64,000 bases of DNA from Bryobacterales bacterium. GTDB lineage: Bacteria > Acidobacteriota > Terriglobia > Bryobacterales > Bryobacteraceae. The stretch is taken from positions 62,001-126,000 of the forward strand of contig CANFEY010000002.1 of NCBI GenBank assembly GCA_947446025.1. Direction: 5' to 3'. Positions 51,952 to 60,042 of this stretch are shown one piece after another. Numbering within the stretch: the first letter of the stretch is position 1; every line of letters starts with the position of its first letter. The notes under the pieces were generated by a model. The model did not search any database. It saw only the letters and a list, made by a program, of their open reading frames with translations, and had not been told where the DNA came from. The translations under genes were made by a program, and so were the position numbers.

Positions 51952-53154
51952 ATGATGGCGCTGGGCGGCGTCACATACCTGGACCGCGTCTGCATTTCTA
52001 TTCTCGCGCCCAGCATCATGGAGGATCTCGCCATCAACGCGATCCAGATGAGCTACGTCTTCAGCGCGTTCACCTTCGCCTACGCCATCTTCGAGATGCC
52101 CACGGCGTGGTGGGCGGACCGCATCGGCAGCCGCAAGGTGCTCACGCGCATCGTGGTGTGGTGGTCGGCCTTCACCATGCTGACCGCGGCCGCATTCACG
52201 TACCCGATGATGCTCGCCGTACGCTGGCTCTTCGGTATGGGCGAAGCCGGAGCCTGGCCCAACGTCGCCCGCATCCACTCGCGCTGGATTCCGGTGCAGG
52301 AACGCGGCCGCACCCAGGGCGTCTTCTTCGCAGGAGCACACCTGGCGGGCGGTCTGACGCCGCTCGCCGTCGGCTGGATGGCCACGCTGATGCCGTGGCG
52401 CTGGGTTTTCATCCTCTCCGGTTTGGTGGGACTGGTCTGGGCTGCGGCCTTCTACCGCTGGTTCCGGGATGAGCCGCGGGAGCATGCGTCGGTCAGCCCT
52501 CAGGAACGCGACTTCATCGAAGCCAACCGCATGGTGATCGCCGAACAGCATGGGGCGTGGCATAAAGTCTTCCGCGCTCCCGGCCTACTGCCGCTGTGCC
52601 TGCAATACTTCGCCAACAACTGCGGCTTCTACTTCTTCATCACCTGGCTGCCGCAGTATCTGCGCAGCGCCCATGGCATGCAAGACGCGGAACTGGCGAT
52701 CTTCGCCGGGCTGCCTCTGACCTTGAGTGCGGTTGCCGACGTCAGCGGCGGCATGACCACCGATTGGTTGGCGCGCCGCTTCGGTGTGCGCATCGGCTAT
52801 GGCATCGCAGGCGGAATTCCCTACGCGCTGGGTGCGGCAATCATGGCGACCGCTGCGGCGGCTTCCGACGGTCAGATAGCCGGAATCCTCATCGCCATCG
52901 CCGGCGCGCTCTCCATGGTGACGCTCGCCCCCAGTTGGGCCACCGCCATTGCTCTCGGAGGCGAGAAGGCGGGACTCATGGGAGCCGTGATGAACACAGC
53001 CGGCCAGGTCGGCGGCATCCTGTGCCCTATCGTCGTCGCCTATCTAGTAGGAGAGTACGGCGATTGGAGCCTGCCGATCTACGTCCTTTCCGGCGTGTAC
53101 GCAGTGGCCTCCCTCTGCTGGCTCTTCATCCGCCCGGATGGGAAGCTACGATAG
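51952..53154 (+). CDS. MFS transporter of the sugar-acid/anion symporter type
   Basis: 400 aa from the first ordinary ATG, about 12 helices. MALGGVTYLDRVCISILAPS, RWLFGMGEAGAWPNVARIHS and WIPVQERGRTQGVF mark the anion:cation symporter (GudP/ExuT-like) family. The family usually has a few more residues before the first helix. An ATA codon at 51916, 7 nt after AGGTGG and overlapping the upstream TAG as ATAG, would supply ASRVRYRVVGF, so the real start may be non-canonical. Confidence 0.85.
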   Translation: MMALGGVTYLDRVCISILAPSIMEDLAINAIQMSYVFSAFTFAYAIFEMPTAWWADRIGSRKVLTRIVVWWSAFTMLTAAAFTYPMMLAVRWLFGMGEAGAWPNVARIHSRWIPVQERGRTQGVFFAGAHLAGGLTPLAVGWMATLMPWRWVFILSGLVGLVWAAAFYRWFRDEPREHASVSPQERDFIEANRMVIAEQHGAWHKVFRAPGLLPLCLQYFANNCGFYFFITWLPQYLRSAHGMQDAELAIFAGLPLTLSAVADVSGGMTTDWLARRFGVRIGYGIAGGIPYALGAAIMATAAAASDGQIAGILIAIAGALSMVTLAPSWATAIALGGEKAGLMGAVMNTAGQVGGILCPIVVAYLVGEYGDWSLPIYVLSGVYAVASLCWLFIRPDGKLR

Positions 53155-53177
53155 TGAGGTGAGCAGCGGAACCCAAC

Positions 53178-53477
53178 ATGCATAAAATCGACTTCGGATT
53201 AGTAGAATGGACCATCATCGCCGACGGCGCGCGGGAGAAGGTCTGGAGCGACGGCGCGCGCCGCGTGCGCCTGCTGGAACTCGACGGGAGATTCGTTGAG
53301 CGCGAGTGGTGCCTCAAACCCCACGTCGGCATGGTGCTGGAAGGAACGCTGGAGATCGATTTCCATGGCGCCATCGAACGCTTCGCGCCCGGCCAGGGTG
53401 TGACCATCCCGGAAAACGACGGACACAAAGCCCGCGCCGTCAGTGCCATCGTGCGCATCGTGTTCTTCGAGAATTAG
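53178..53477 (+). CDS. small cupin-like protein
   Basis: 99 aa. LLELDGRFVEREWCLKPHVG, then MVLEGTLEIDFHGAIERFAP and GQGVTIPENDGHKARAV, form a single cupin barrel. Part of the metal-binding His set is present (KPHVG; NDGHKA), so metal binding is plausible. Sits between two transporters in the quinoprotein cluster; role unknown. Confidence 0.65.
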   Translation: MHKIDFGLVEWTIIADGAREKVWSDGARRVRLLELDGRFVEREWCLKPHVGMVLEGTLEIDFHGAIERFAPGQGVTIPENDGHKARAVSAIVRIVFFEN

Positions 53478-53495
53478 ATAGCGTATCCTGACAGC

Positions 53496-54929
53496 TTGCC
53501 CACCACTCCGTCAGCGCCACTCGACCGGATGAAGACGGCGCGCGGCTTCGCGCTCCTGGTCGCTGTCTATTGCCTGGTGGTGTACGGAATCCCGCGCCCG
53601 GAGGCCATCAAGCCCGAAGGGTGGCGGCTCACCGGACTCTTCCTCGCCACCGTCGTCGGCTCCATCACCGAACCGCTGCCCGCGGGCGCGCTGGTGCTGC
53701 TCGCCGTGGTGCTCTCCTCCTTGGTCGGCGGCCTCACCATCACCGAAGCGCTGGCCGGATACTCCAACTCTTCCGTGTGGCTGGTGCTGGTGGCGTTCTT
53801 CATCTCGCACGCGCTCATCCACACCGGTCTGGCCCGCCGCATCGCGCTGCTGTTCGTGCGGGCGTTCGGCAAGAGCTCGCTCGGCGTGGCCTACTCGCTG
53901 GCCGCATCAGACATGGTGCTGGCCGGCATGATCCCCTCGAACGGCGCGCGCGCGGGTGGCATCATTCTACCCATCGCGCGCTCCATCTCTGAACTGTACG
54001 GCTCGCTCCCGGGCGAGACCGCGGGCAAGCTTGGATCGTTCCTCATGATCGCCGTGTATCAATCCGTCTGCATCACCTCCGGCATGTGGATGACCGGCCA
54101 GGTCAGCAACTTCCTCGCGCGTGACATGGCCCTGCAAGCGGGCTACGAACTCACGCCGCTCAGTTGGATTCGCGCGTCCATCGTCCCCGGCCTGCTCAGC
54201 CTCATCGTAGTGCCGTGGATCGCGATGAAGCTCAACCCGCCGGAGCTGAAGCACACTCCCGAAGCCAGCAAGTTCGCGGCCGGGGAACTAAAAGCCATGG
54301 GTCCTCTGCGCCGGCCCGAGTGGATTCTGCTGACGGTCTTCGCCACCGTGGTCTACTTCTGGATACGCAGCCGCGACTTGGGTATCGACGTCGCCGTGCC
54401 CGCGCTGCTCGGTGTGATGGTGCTGCTGCTCACCGGAGTGCTCGAATGGGACGACATCCCCGGCGAAAAAGGTGGATGGGCTGTCTTCATCTGGTACGGC
54501 GGCCTGCTGCGCCTCGCGCAAGGCCTCAATGACGCGGGCGTCACAAAAGTCTTCGCCGCCAATGTTGCGGCCACGCTAGGCGGCTACGGCTGGCCGACCC
54601 TGTTCGCGCTCACCATCCTCATCTACTTCTACGCCCACTACGCCTTCGCCAGCATCACGGCCCACATGGTCTCCATGTTCCCGGCCTTCCTCGCCGTCCT
54701 GCTGATGGCCGGTGCGCCCATCGGCCTTGCTGTCTACACCTTCGTCTTCCTGGCCAACCTCTCCGCGTGCCTCACGCACTACGGCACCACGCCCGCGCCC
54801 ATCTACTTCGCGCAGGGCTACGTGCCTCTGAAGATGTGGTGGAAAATCGGCGCCGTCGCCGGCGTCGCCAACCTGATAATCTGGACCACAGCAGGCTTCG
54901 GATGGTGGAAACTGCTCGGCATCTGGTAG
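53496..54929 (+). CDS. DASS-family dicarboxylate/anion transporter
   Basis: 477 aa from TTG 53496; ATG 53529 is an alternative start. About 12 helices. TGLFLATVVGSITEPLPAGA, IPSNGARAGGIILPIARSIS and HYAFASITAHMVSMFPAFLA, followed by LTHYGTTPAPIYFAQGYVP, identify the CitT/SODiT branch. It exchanges di- or tricarboxylates across the inner membrane. Last transporter of the cluster. Confidence 0.85.
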   Translation: MPTTPSAPLDRMKTARGFALLVAVYCLVVYGIPRPEAIKPEGWRLTGLFLATVVGSITEPLPAGALVLLAVVLSSLVGGLTITEALAGYSNSSVWLVLVAFFISHALIHTGLARRIALLFVRAFGKSSLGVAYSLAASDMVLAGMIPSNGARAGGIILPIARSISELYGSLPGETAGKLGSFLMIAVYQSVCITSGMWMTGQVSNFLARDMALQAGYELTPLSWIRASIVPGLLSLIVVPWIAMKLNPPELKHTPEASKFAAGELKAMGPLRRPEWILLTVFATVVYFWIRSRDLGIDVAVPALLGVMVLLLTGVLEWDDIPGEKGGWAVFIWYGGLLRLAQGLNDAGVTKVFAANVAATLGGYGWPTLFALTILIYFYAHYAFASITAHMVSMFPAFLAVLLMAGAPIGLAVYTFVFLANLSACLTHYGTTPAPIYFAQGYVPLKMWWKIGAVAGVANLIIWTTAGFGWWKLLGIW

Positions 54930-54936
54930 GAGGCTT

Positions 54937-55842
54937 ATGAAGACACTCGCACTCCTGACAGCGTTGGCACTACCCGCATTCGCGCAGCAGAGCGAACCGC
55001 AGGCGTTCGTTCCCTCCATGCACCCGCTGGAGCGCGTCATCCCCAAGAATCCGGTGGAGCCGTTGCCAGCCTCCGTAGTGCGCGTGTCCTTCTTGCTCAC
55101 CATCGATCCATTCGGCTTCGTCGCGAACGCCGAAGTCCTCACGGGCAATCCCGCCTTCCGGCAACCCGCGCTTGATGCGGTCCGCCGCGCCCGCTTCAAT
55201 CCGGTGCTGCGCGAAGGCAAGCCCGTCTACGCATACACGCAATACGGGGTGCTGTTTATCCAGCAGCCTCCAGTGCTGCCCTTAAAGTCCGAGGAATTCA
55301 ACTCCGAGCAGGAGTTGGTGGCCGGTGTCCGCGTCGGCCAAATTCTACGCCGCTTCCCCCGCTCGCCGCAGCAAGTGCTGGCCGACCTGGAGCAGGATAC
55401 AAAAGGAGCAGACCCACTCGCATGGTCCTACGCGCTGTCGAATCTCGCCAAAGCCGCCGCCCGCGCCGACGCGCCCGACAAAGCCTCGCGCTACGCCGCG
55501 GAGTTGCTCAGTCTGGATGCGAAATTCGGCCAGTACGAGCAACGTGTCTACGATGGCCACATGGTGCAGGGTCTGGTCGCGCTCAAACAGGGCAACGTCG
55601 AGCGTGCAAAACTGGAACTCCGTGCCTCAGGCGCAATCAAGGCTTTGCCGGTCTTGAGTTCCTTCGGGCCGCAAATGGATCTAGCCAAGCAACTCATCGA
55701 AAAGGGTGAGCGCCAAGCCGTGCTGGAATTCTTCGCCCAGTGCGCCGCGTTCTGGAAGTCAGGCCAAGCCAAGCTCGACAACTGGGCCGCCACGGTGCGC
55801 GGCGGCGGCATGCCCGACTTCGGCAGCAACCTCGGCTACTAG
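54937..55842 (+). CDS. exported protein with TonB C-terminal-like domain
   Basis: 301 aa. Signal peptide (1-16). A TonB-C-like domain follows: RVSFLLTIDPFGFVANAEVL, then PAFRQPALDAVRRARFNPVL and GKPVYAYTQYGVLFIQ. The C-terminal half is helical and TPR-like (LAWSYALSNLAKAAARADAP; YDGHMVQGLVALKQGNVERA). There is no membrane anchor as in true TonB. It is 7 bp after the DASS gene and may be co-transcribed. Confidence 0.65.
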   Translation: MKTLALLTALALPAFAQQSEPQAFVPSMHPLERVIPKNPVEPLPASVVRVSFLLTIDPFGFVANAEVLTGNPAFRQPALDAVRRARFNPVLREGKPVYAYTQYGVLFIQQPPVLPLKSEEFNSEQELVAGVRVGQILRRFPRSPQQVLADLEQDTKGADPLAWSYALSNLAKAAARADAPDKASRYAAELLSLDAKFGQYEQRVYDGHMVQGLVALKQGNVERAKLELRASGAIKALPVLSSFGPQMDLAKQLIEKGERQAVLEFFAQCAAFWKSGQAKLDNWAATVRGGGMPDFGSNLGY

Positions 55843-55853
55843 CAGGCCAGATC

Positions 55854-55921
55854 GCAGGCGAAACCGCCTGCGCTACCCGCGAAAGATCAGCGGTTCACCC
55901 TGGCAGGCGGTTTCGCCTGCC
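55854..55921. repeat. dispersed hairpins, copies 3 and 4 as a pair
   Basis: GCAGGCG-AAAC-CGCCTGC (55854-55871, followed by GCTACCC) and GGCAGGCG-GTTT-CGCCTGCC (55902-55921, preceded by CACCCT) lie head to head between convergent genes. The mirrored flanks look like the paired layout of REP/BIME elements. They may also act as a two-way terminator. Confidence 0.65.
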
Positions 55922-55947
55922 GTTTCGGGTTCTCTCAACCTCAACTA

Positions 55948-56424
55948 CTAATTCAGCCCCGCCTGCAACCGAGCCACCGCCCGCACCGCCGGTTCATGCC
56001 GAGGCTCAATCCGCAGCGCCGCCTTGTACTCGATCAGCGCCTGCCGCAGCCGCCCCTTGCGCTCATAAATCGTCCCCAAATTCGAGAACGGAAAATGCCG
56101 AGGCTCATACCGAGGCGCGAGCTTGGCCTGCTCCAGCCACGGAATCGCTTCCTCCAACTTGCCCTGCTGCATCAAGTACACGCCGATGTCGTTGTACGGA
56201 TTCCCGAACTCCGGGTCCACTTGAATCGCGATCTTGCACTCTTCGATAGCTTCGTCGAAGCGCCCCAAGTGCGAAAGCGCCCAGCCCCGGAACGTGTGCC
56301 CTTCGCCGGTAGGCTGAACCGCGATGCTCTGCTCAAACAAATCGAGCGCGGCTTCCGGCTCACCGCGGCTCAGCCGCTGCGTGCCGAGTTCCCACAATCG
56401 CCGGGCCTGCTCGCCGTCGTTCAC
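55948..56424 (-). CDS. tetratricopeptide-repeat protein
   Basis: 158 aa with four TPR units: LWELGTQRLSRGEPEAALDL, GHTFRGWALSHLGRFDEAIE, GNPYNDIGVYLMQQGKLEEA and FPFSNLGTIYERKGRLRQAL. No signal peptide, so a cytoplasmic scaffold. It overlaps bcp by 4 bp and is co-transcribed after it. Confidence 0.82.
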   Translation of the reverse strand: MNDGEQARRLWELGTQRLSRGEPEAALDLFEQSIAVQPTGEGHTFRGWALSHLGRFDEAIEECKIAIQVDPEFGNPYNDIGVYLMQQGKLEEAIPWLEQAKLAPRYEPRHFPFSNLGTIYERKGRLRQALIEYKAALRIEPRHEPAVRAVARLQAGLN

Positions 56425-56852
56425 GCCAACTCCGCCAGCACCTTCTCCGCGTGCCCCGCCACCTTCACCTTGGGATAAATCTTCGCGATCTTCCCATCCG
56501 GCCCAATCACAAACGTAGTCCGCTCAATCCCCATATAAGTCTTGCCGTAATTCTTCTTTTCCTTCCACACGCCGTACGCCTCGGCGATGGCGTGGTCGGT
56601 GTCCGGCACGAACGTGTACGGCAGTCCGTACTTGGTGGCGAACTTCTCCTGCGCCTCGGCTTTATCAGGCGAGATGCCCACGATCTCAGCATCCTTCTTC
56701 GTAAACTTCGGCCGCAGATCCCGGAAATCGCACGATTCCTGCGTACACCCCGGCGTATCCGACTTCGGGTAAAAGAAGAGCACCACTGTCTTGCCCTTCA
56801 AAGCAGACAACAACTTGATGGCCGGAGCTTTATCACCAACGGAAAGAGGCAT
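56421..56852 (-). CDS. bcp: thioredoxin-dependent peroxiredoxin Bcp
   Basis: 143 aa. VVLFFYPKSDTPGCTQESCD carries the peroxidatic Cys36 (PGCT) and a resolving Cys41, the classic Bcp/PrxQ pair five residues apart. ERTTFVIGPDGKIAKIYPKV follows. It reduces hydroperoxides using thioredoxin. Operon with the TPR gene. Confidence 0.92.
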   Translation of the reverse strand: MPLSVGDKAPAIKLLSALKGKTVVLFFYPKSDTPGCTQESCDFRDLRPKFTKKDAEIVGISPDKAEAQEKFATKYGLPYTFVPDTDHAIAEAYGVWKEKKNYGKTYMGIERTTFVIGPDGKIAKIYPKVKVAGHAEKVLAELA

Positions 56853-56899
56853 GAGCGTATTGTAGCGAGAAGTCCGTTGGCGTACACTAAGCTGGTCCT

Positions 56900-58432
56900 A
56901 TGAAAACTCTTGTCGTTCTCCTCTTCGCGGCCACCGCGATCCACGCACAGCAGGCCTGCGCCGACCTCAAGAACCTTACACTGCCCCAAGTGGTGATCGC
57001 CTCCGCCACGCCCGTCCCCTCTGGACCCTTCGGCCTCCCCGGCACCACGCGTTCCATCCAAGCCCCCGCCTTCTGCCGGGTCGTAGGCACCGTCTGGCCC
57101 GAAGTGGAATTCGAAGTCTGGCTGCCCACGCAATGGAACACCAAGTTCATGGGCGTCGGCAACGGCGGCCAAGCCGGTAGTATCTCCTACACCGCCATGG
57201 TTACGCCGCTGCAAGCTGGCTACACCATCGCCAGCACGGACACCGGCCACAAGTCTGCTGACGCCGCGTGGGCGCTGGGACACCCACAACGCATCGCCGA
57301 CTTCGGCTATCGCGGCATCCACGTGATGACGCAAGCGGCCAAGGCGATCACGCAAGCCCACTACGGAAGTGCCCCCAGCCATTCCTATTTCGACGGATGC
57401 TCCAACGGAGGGCGTCAGGCGCTGATGGAAGCGCAGCGCTACCCCGAAGACTACGACGGCATCATCGCCGGCGACCCCGCCAATCAGTGGACCCATCTCT
57501 ACACCGGTGCGCACCTCTGGATCGTCCGCGCCATGGATGGCGACGGCTACATCCCTTCCGCGAAAATCCCCGCGCTCGCTGCCGCGGTAAACAAGGCTTG
57601 CGACTCGCTGGACGGAATCACCGACGGCATCCTCAATGACCCGCGCCTGTGCCACTACGATCCTTCCGCGCTGCTCTGCAAAGGCTCGGACGAACCCACC
57701 TGCCTGACCGCCGCGCAGATCGAATCCGTCCGTAAAATCTGGAACGGCGCGCGCTCCGCTGAAGGCGACCAGATCACTCCCGGCCTGATGCCGGGCGGGG
57801 AAGACGGCACGGGCGGCTGGCAGCAATGGATCACCTCCACCGGCCCCGCCACCGGAGGCCACGCCAACCTCGGCCTCTCTGGCTTCAAATACATGCTCTT
57901 TGAGGACGCCAGCTGGGACTACAAAACCTTCCGCTTCGACGTGCCGAAAGGCTTCGATAGCGACGTGGATTTCATGGATCAAAAGCTTGGCTCCATGATG
58001 AACGCAGCCGATTCCGACCTGCGCCCCTTCCAGGCCCGCGGCGGCAAAATGATCCAATATCACGGCTGGAGCGATCCCGATATCTCCCCGCTCACCAGCA
58101 TCCAATACTACGAAAGCGTGGCCGCTGTCACCGGCCACGGCGGCAACTACGCCCTGCGCGACACCGCCGATTTCTACCGCCTCTTCATGGTCCCAGGCAT
58201 GCAGCACTGCGGCGGCGGCCCCGGCCCAAACAGCTTCAGCATGCTCACCGCCCTGGAACAGTGGGTGGAAAAAGATGCCGCCCCGGAGCGCATCGTCGCC
58301 ACCCATTCCACCAGCGGCCAAATCGACCGCTCCCGCCCGCTATGCGCCTTTCCCAAGGAAGCCAAATGGACCGGTTCGGGCAGCACCGACGATGCCGCCA
58401 ACTTCACCTGCACGCTCCCCGCGCGCCCCTAG
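56900..58432 (+). CDS. exported tannase/feruloyl esterase family protein
   Basis: 510 aa. A signal peptide (1-17) is followed by the tannase fold. The nucleophile is Ser168 in YFDGCSNGGRQALMEAQRYP, with the neighbouring Cys167 that pairs with a cysteine beside the catalytic His in MQHCGGGPG, the CS-D-HC motif of this family. DGITDGILNDPRLCHYDP is a typical calcium-site block. It should hydrolyse gallate or ferulate esters of plant origin outside the cytoplasm. Confidence 0.88.
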   Translation: MKTLVVLLFAATAIHAQQACADLKNLTLPQVVIASATPVPSGPFGLPGTTRSIQAPAFCRVVGTVWPEVEFEVWLPTQWNTKFMGVGNGGQAGSISYTAMVTPLQAGYTIASTDTGHKSADAAWALGHPQRIADFGYRGIHVMTQAAKAITQAHYGSAPSHSYFDGCSNGGRQALMEAQRYPEDYDGIIAGDPANQWTHLYTGAHLWIVRAMDGDGYIPSAKIPALAAAVNKACDSLDGITDGILNDPRLCHYDPSALLCKGSDEPTCLTAAQIESVRKIWNGARSAEGDQITPGLMPGGEDGTGGWQQWITSTGPATGGHANLGLSGFKYMLFEDASWDYKTFRFDVPKGFDSDVDFMDQKLGSMMNAADSDLRPFQARGGKMIQYHGWSDPDISPLTSIQYYESVAAVTGHGGNYALRDTADFYRLFMVPGMQHCGGGPGPNSFSMLTALEQWVEKDAAPERIVATHSTSGQIDRSRPLCAFPKEAKWTGSGSTDDAANFTCTLPARP

Positions 58433-58557
58433 TCTGCGACAGGGGACTGGCTCGAATTTCGCCGCTTTTGCGAAAGTTCGTGCCTGTACCCGTTTGCCCC
58501 GTCAAGAACTTACATTCCGTGTGAGAAAAAATCCGCCGCCGGCCCACTACTTTGCAT

Positions 58558-59274
58558 ATGAGTGTGGCCGCAACCCGACAGAAACAGACCGCCGAATGGT
58601 ACGAGGACTACTACACCACCAAAGGCGATGACCGCAACGATCCGCTGCGCAATCCCGGAGTGCTGTTCCAGAACCTGGCGTTCGAAAAGTCCATAGTGGA
58701 GGCGTTGCGCACCATCCGCCTGGACAAGACCTGGGACATTCTGGACGTCGGCTGCGGTGCGGGCTTCAGCATGCTGCGCCTCCTCTCCTATGGCCTGGAA
58801 CCAGAACATCTCTATGGCATCGACATCGCGCAAGACCGCATTACCCGAGGCCGCCGCCGCCAACCTGCCCTCAATTTCACGCTGGGCGACGCGACCGCGA
58901 TGGAGTACCCGTCCAACCGCTTCGACCTGGCCATGGAGTCCACCATGTTCGTCCAGATCACCGACGAAACAATGGCCGGCGGCATCGCCCGCGAAATGGT
59001 CCGAGTCGTAAAACCCGGCGGCTACATCATGCTCACCGATTGGCGCTACAGCTTCGGCCGCCCCGGCTACTACGCCCTCTCCCCGCAAAGAATCGCGAGC
59101 CTCTTCGGCGTCGGCACCAGCACCCGCGTAGTCTGCGTCCGCAAAGGAGCGCTCTTGCCGCCGCTAGGCCGAGCGTTGTCGCGCTACCTGCCGACGCTGT
59201 ATTTCCCCCTATGCCGCGTGCTCCCATTCCTGGTCGGCCAAGTCACAGTAGTTCTACAAAAGGTCAGCGCTTGA
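58558..59274 (+). CDS. class I SAM-dependent methyltransferase
   Basis: 238 aa from ATG 58558. WDILDVGCGAGFSMLRLLSY, LYGIDIAQDRI, FDLAMESTMFVQITDETMAG and VVKPGGYIMLTDWRYSFGRP are the Rossmann-fold motifs. The C-terminal part is hydrophobic and basic. Substrate unknown. Its end overlaps the convergent PIN gene by 11 bp. Confidence 0.75.
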   Translation: MSVAATRQKQTAEWYEDYYTTKGDDRNDPLRNPGVLFQNLAFEKSIVEALRTIRLDKTWDILDVGCGAGFSMLRLLSYGLEPEHLYGIDIAQDRITRGRRRQPALNFTLGDATAMEYPSNRFDLAMESTMFVQITDETMAGGIAREMVRVVKPGGYIMLTDWRYSFGRPGYYALSPQRIASLFGVGTSTRVVCVRKGALLPPLGRALSRYLPTLYFPLCRVLPFLVGQVTVVLQKVSA

Positions 59275-59707
59275 GGTAGGCTGCTGGCCGGAGCACCCAG
59301 ATTCCCGTGACTGCTTTGTCGAAGAATGCGCCGAAGCGTTGCACATCGCCGGTAATCAGATGGGTGGCTCGACCAGCCAGAGCGCCCCTGAAGATGGGCT
59401 CATCTTTGGTTGGCAGCTCTTTGGTTGGCAGCTCTTTGGTTGGCAGCTCTTTGGTTGGCAGCTCTTTGGTTGGCAGCTCAATGATAAGCGGCTGCGAAGA
59501 CATGGTGGGAACCTTCTCGATTGGCACCACAAGCGCATCCAGCCTTTCCAACTGGCCGGTGCCGCGTAGGTTGCGGCGCGCCTCGTCCATTGCGTATGGC
59601 AAAGTCAGCAGCGCAATTCGTGGCAAACACCAAAATCGCAGGAGGCTGTTCCCTTCGCTGTAGGCTGCGGAGAAGAGCACATTCGCGTCAAGAAAGACCC
59701 GGTCCAT
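59264..59707 (-). CDS. PIN-domain toxin with an internal 5-residue tandem repeat
   Basis: 147 aa. PIN acidic residues: Asp7 (VFLDANVLFSAAY), Glu42 (MDEARRN), Asp102 (KDEPIFRGAL) and Asp121 (LITGDVQRFG). Five copies of ELPTK (about residues 77-101) are inserted just before Asp102; one copy is probably native. The ATG would overlap the TGA of an intact AbrB antitoxin (TGATG), but that gene carries a frameshift. Whether the enlarged loop leaves the enzyme active is unknown. Confidence 0.72.
   Translation of the reverse strand: MDRVFLDANVLFSAAYSEGNSLLRFWCLPRIALLTLPYAMDEARRNLRGTGQLERLDALVVPIEKVPTMSSQPLIIELPTKELPTKELPTKELPTKELPTKDEPIFRGALAGRATHLITGDVQRFGAFFDKAVTGIWVLRPAAYLKR
59405..59479 (+). repeat. 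five perfect 15-bp tandem repeats inside the PIN gene
   Basis: The unit TTTGGTTGGCAGCTC is repeated five times without a mismatch. Being a multiple of 3, it adds ELPTK without shifting the frame. Perfect identity implies recent expansion by slippage. Confidence 0.95.
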
Positions 59708-60001
59708 CAGGCAGGGTGGTGGTGCCGGATCTTGTCCGGGTCGAGACCAAGGTCCTTAACGGCCTTCCGCGCCCTCCGGTAGTCGGGCCGCGCCCACCGC
59801 GTTGTTGAGCAGGAATTCAGCTTTCCTTTCGGGTGTGTAGGTCTCCAAAGGGACGATGGCTGCAGGCCGGATGAGAATGCCCCCATCACGCTCCTCGGCA
59901 ACTATGAACGAACCCTCTTCGATGCCGAAGCGCTTGCGCAGGACAGCAGGCAGGATCACCGCTCCCCGTTTGCCGACTTTGTTTGCTTGGTTGGCCTGCA
60001 T
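59707..60001 (-). pseudogene. AbrB/MazE-type antitoxin with a 1-nt frameshift
   Basis: ATG 60001 opens MQANQANKVGKRGAVILPAV, then LRKRFGIEEGSFIVAEERDG and ERKAEFLLNNAVGA, the swapped-hairpin AbrB domain and start of the toxin-binding tail. As sequenced the frame ends early at 59756 with a wrong tail. Removing one C of the run opposite GGG at 59785-59787 restores DYRRARKAVKDLGLDPDKIR and a TGA overlapping the PIN start (TGATG). The 81-aa product would retain DNA binding but not the normal C-terminus. A sequencing error is an alternative. Confidence 0.72.
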
Positions 60002-60042
60002 CGTTTGTCCGGATTTCAGCTTGCCTGAATGTCAGGCAGATG

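Noticed and set aside
59405-59479. CRISPR array
   Set aside because: Repeats are 15 bp with no spacers and lie in frame inside a coding gene; no cas genes.
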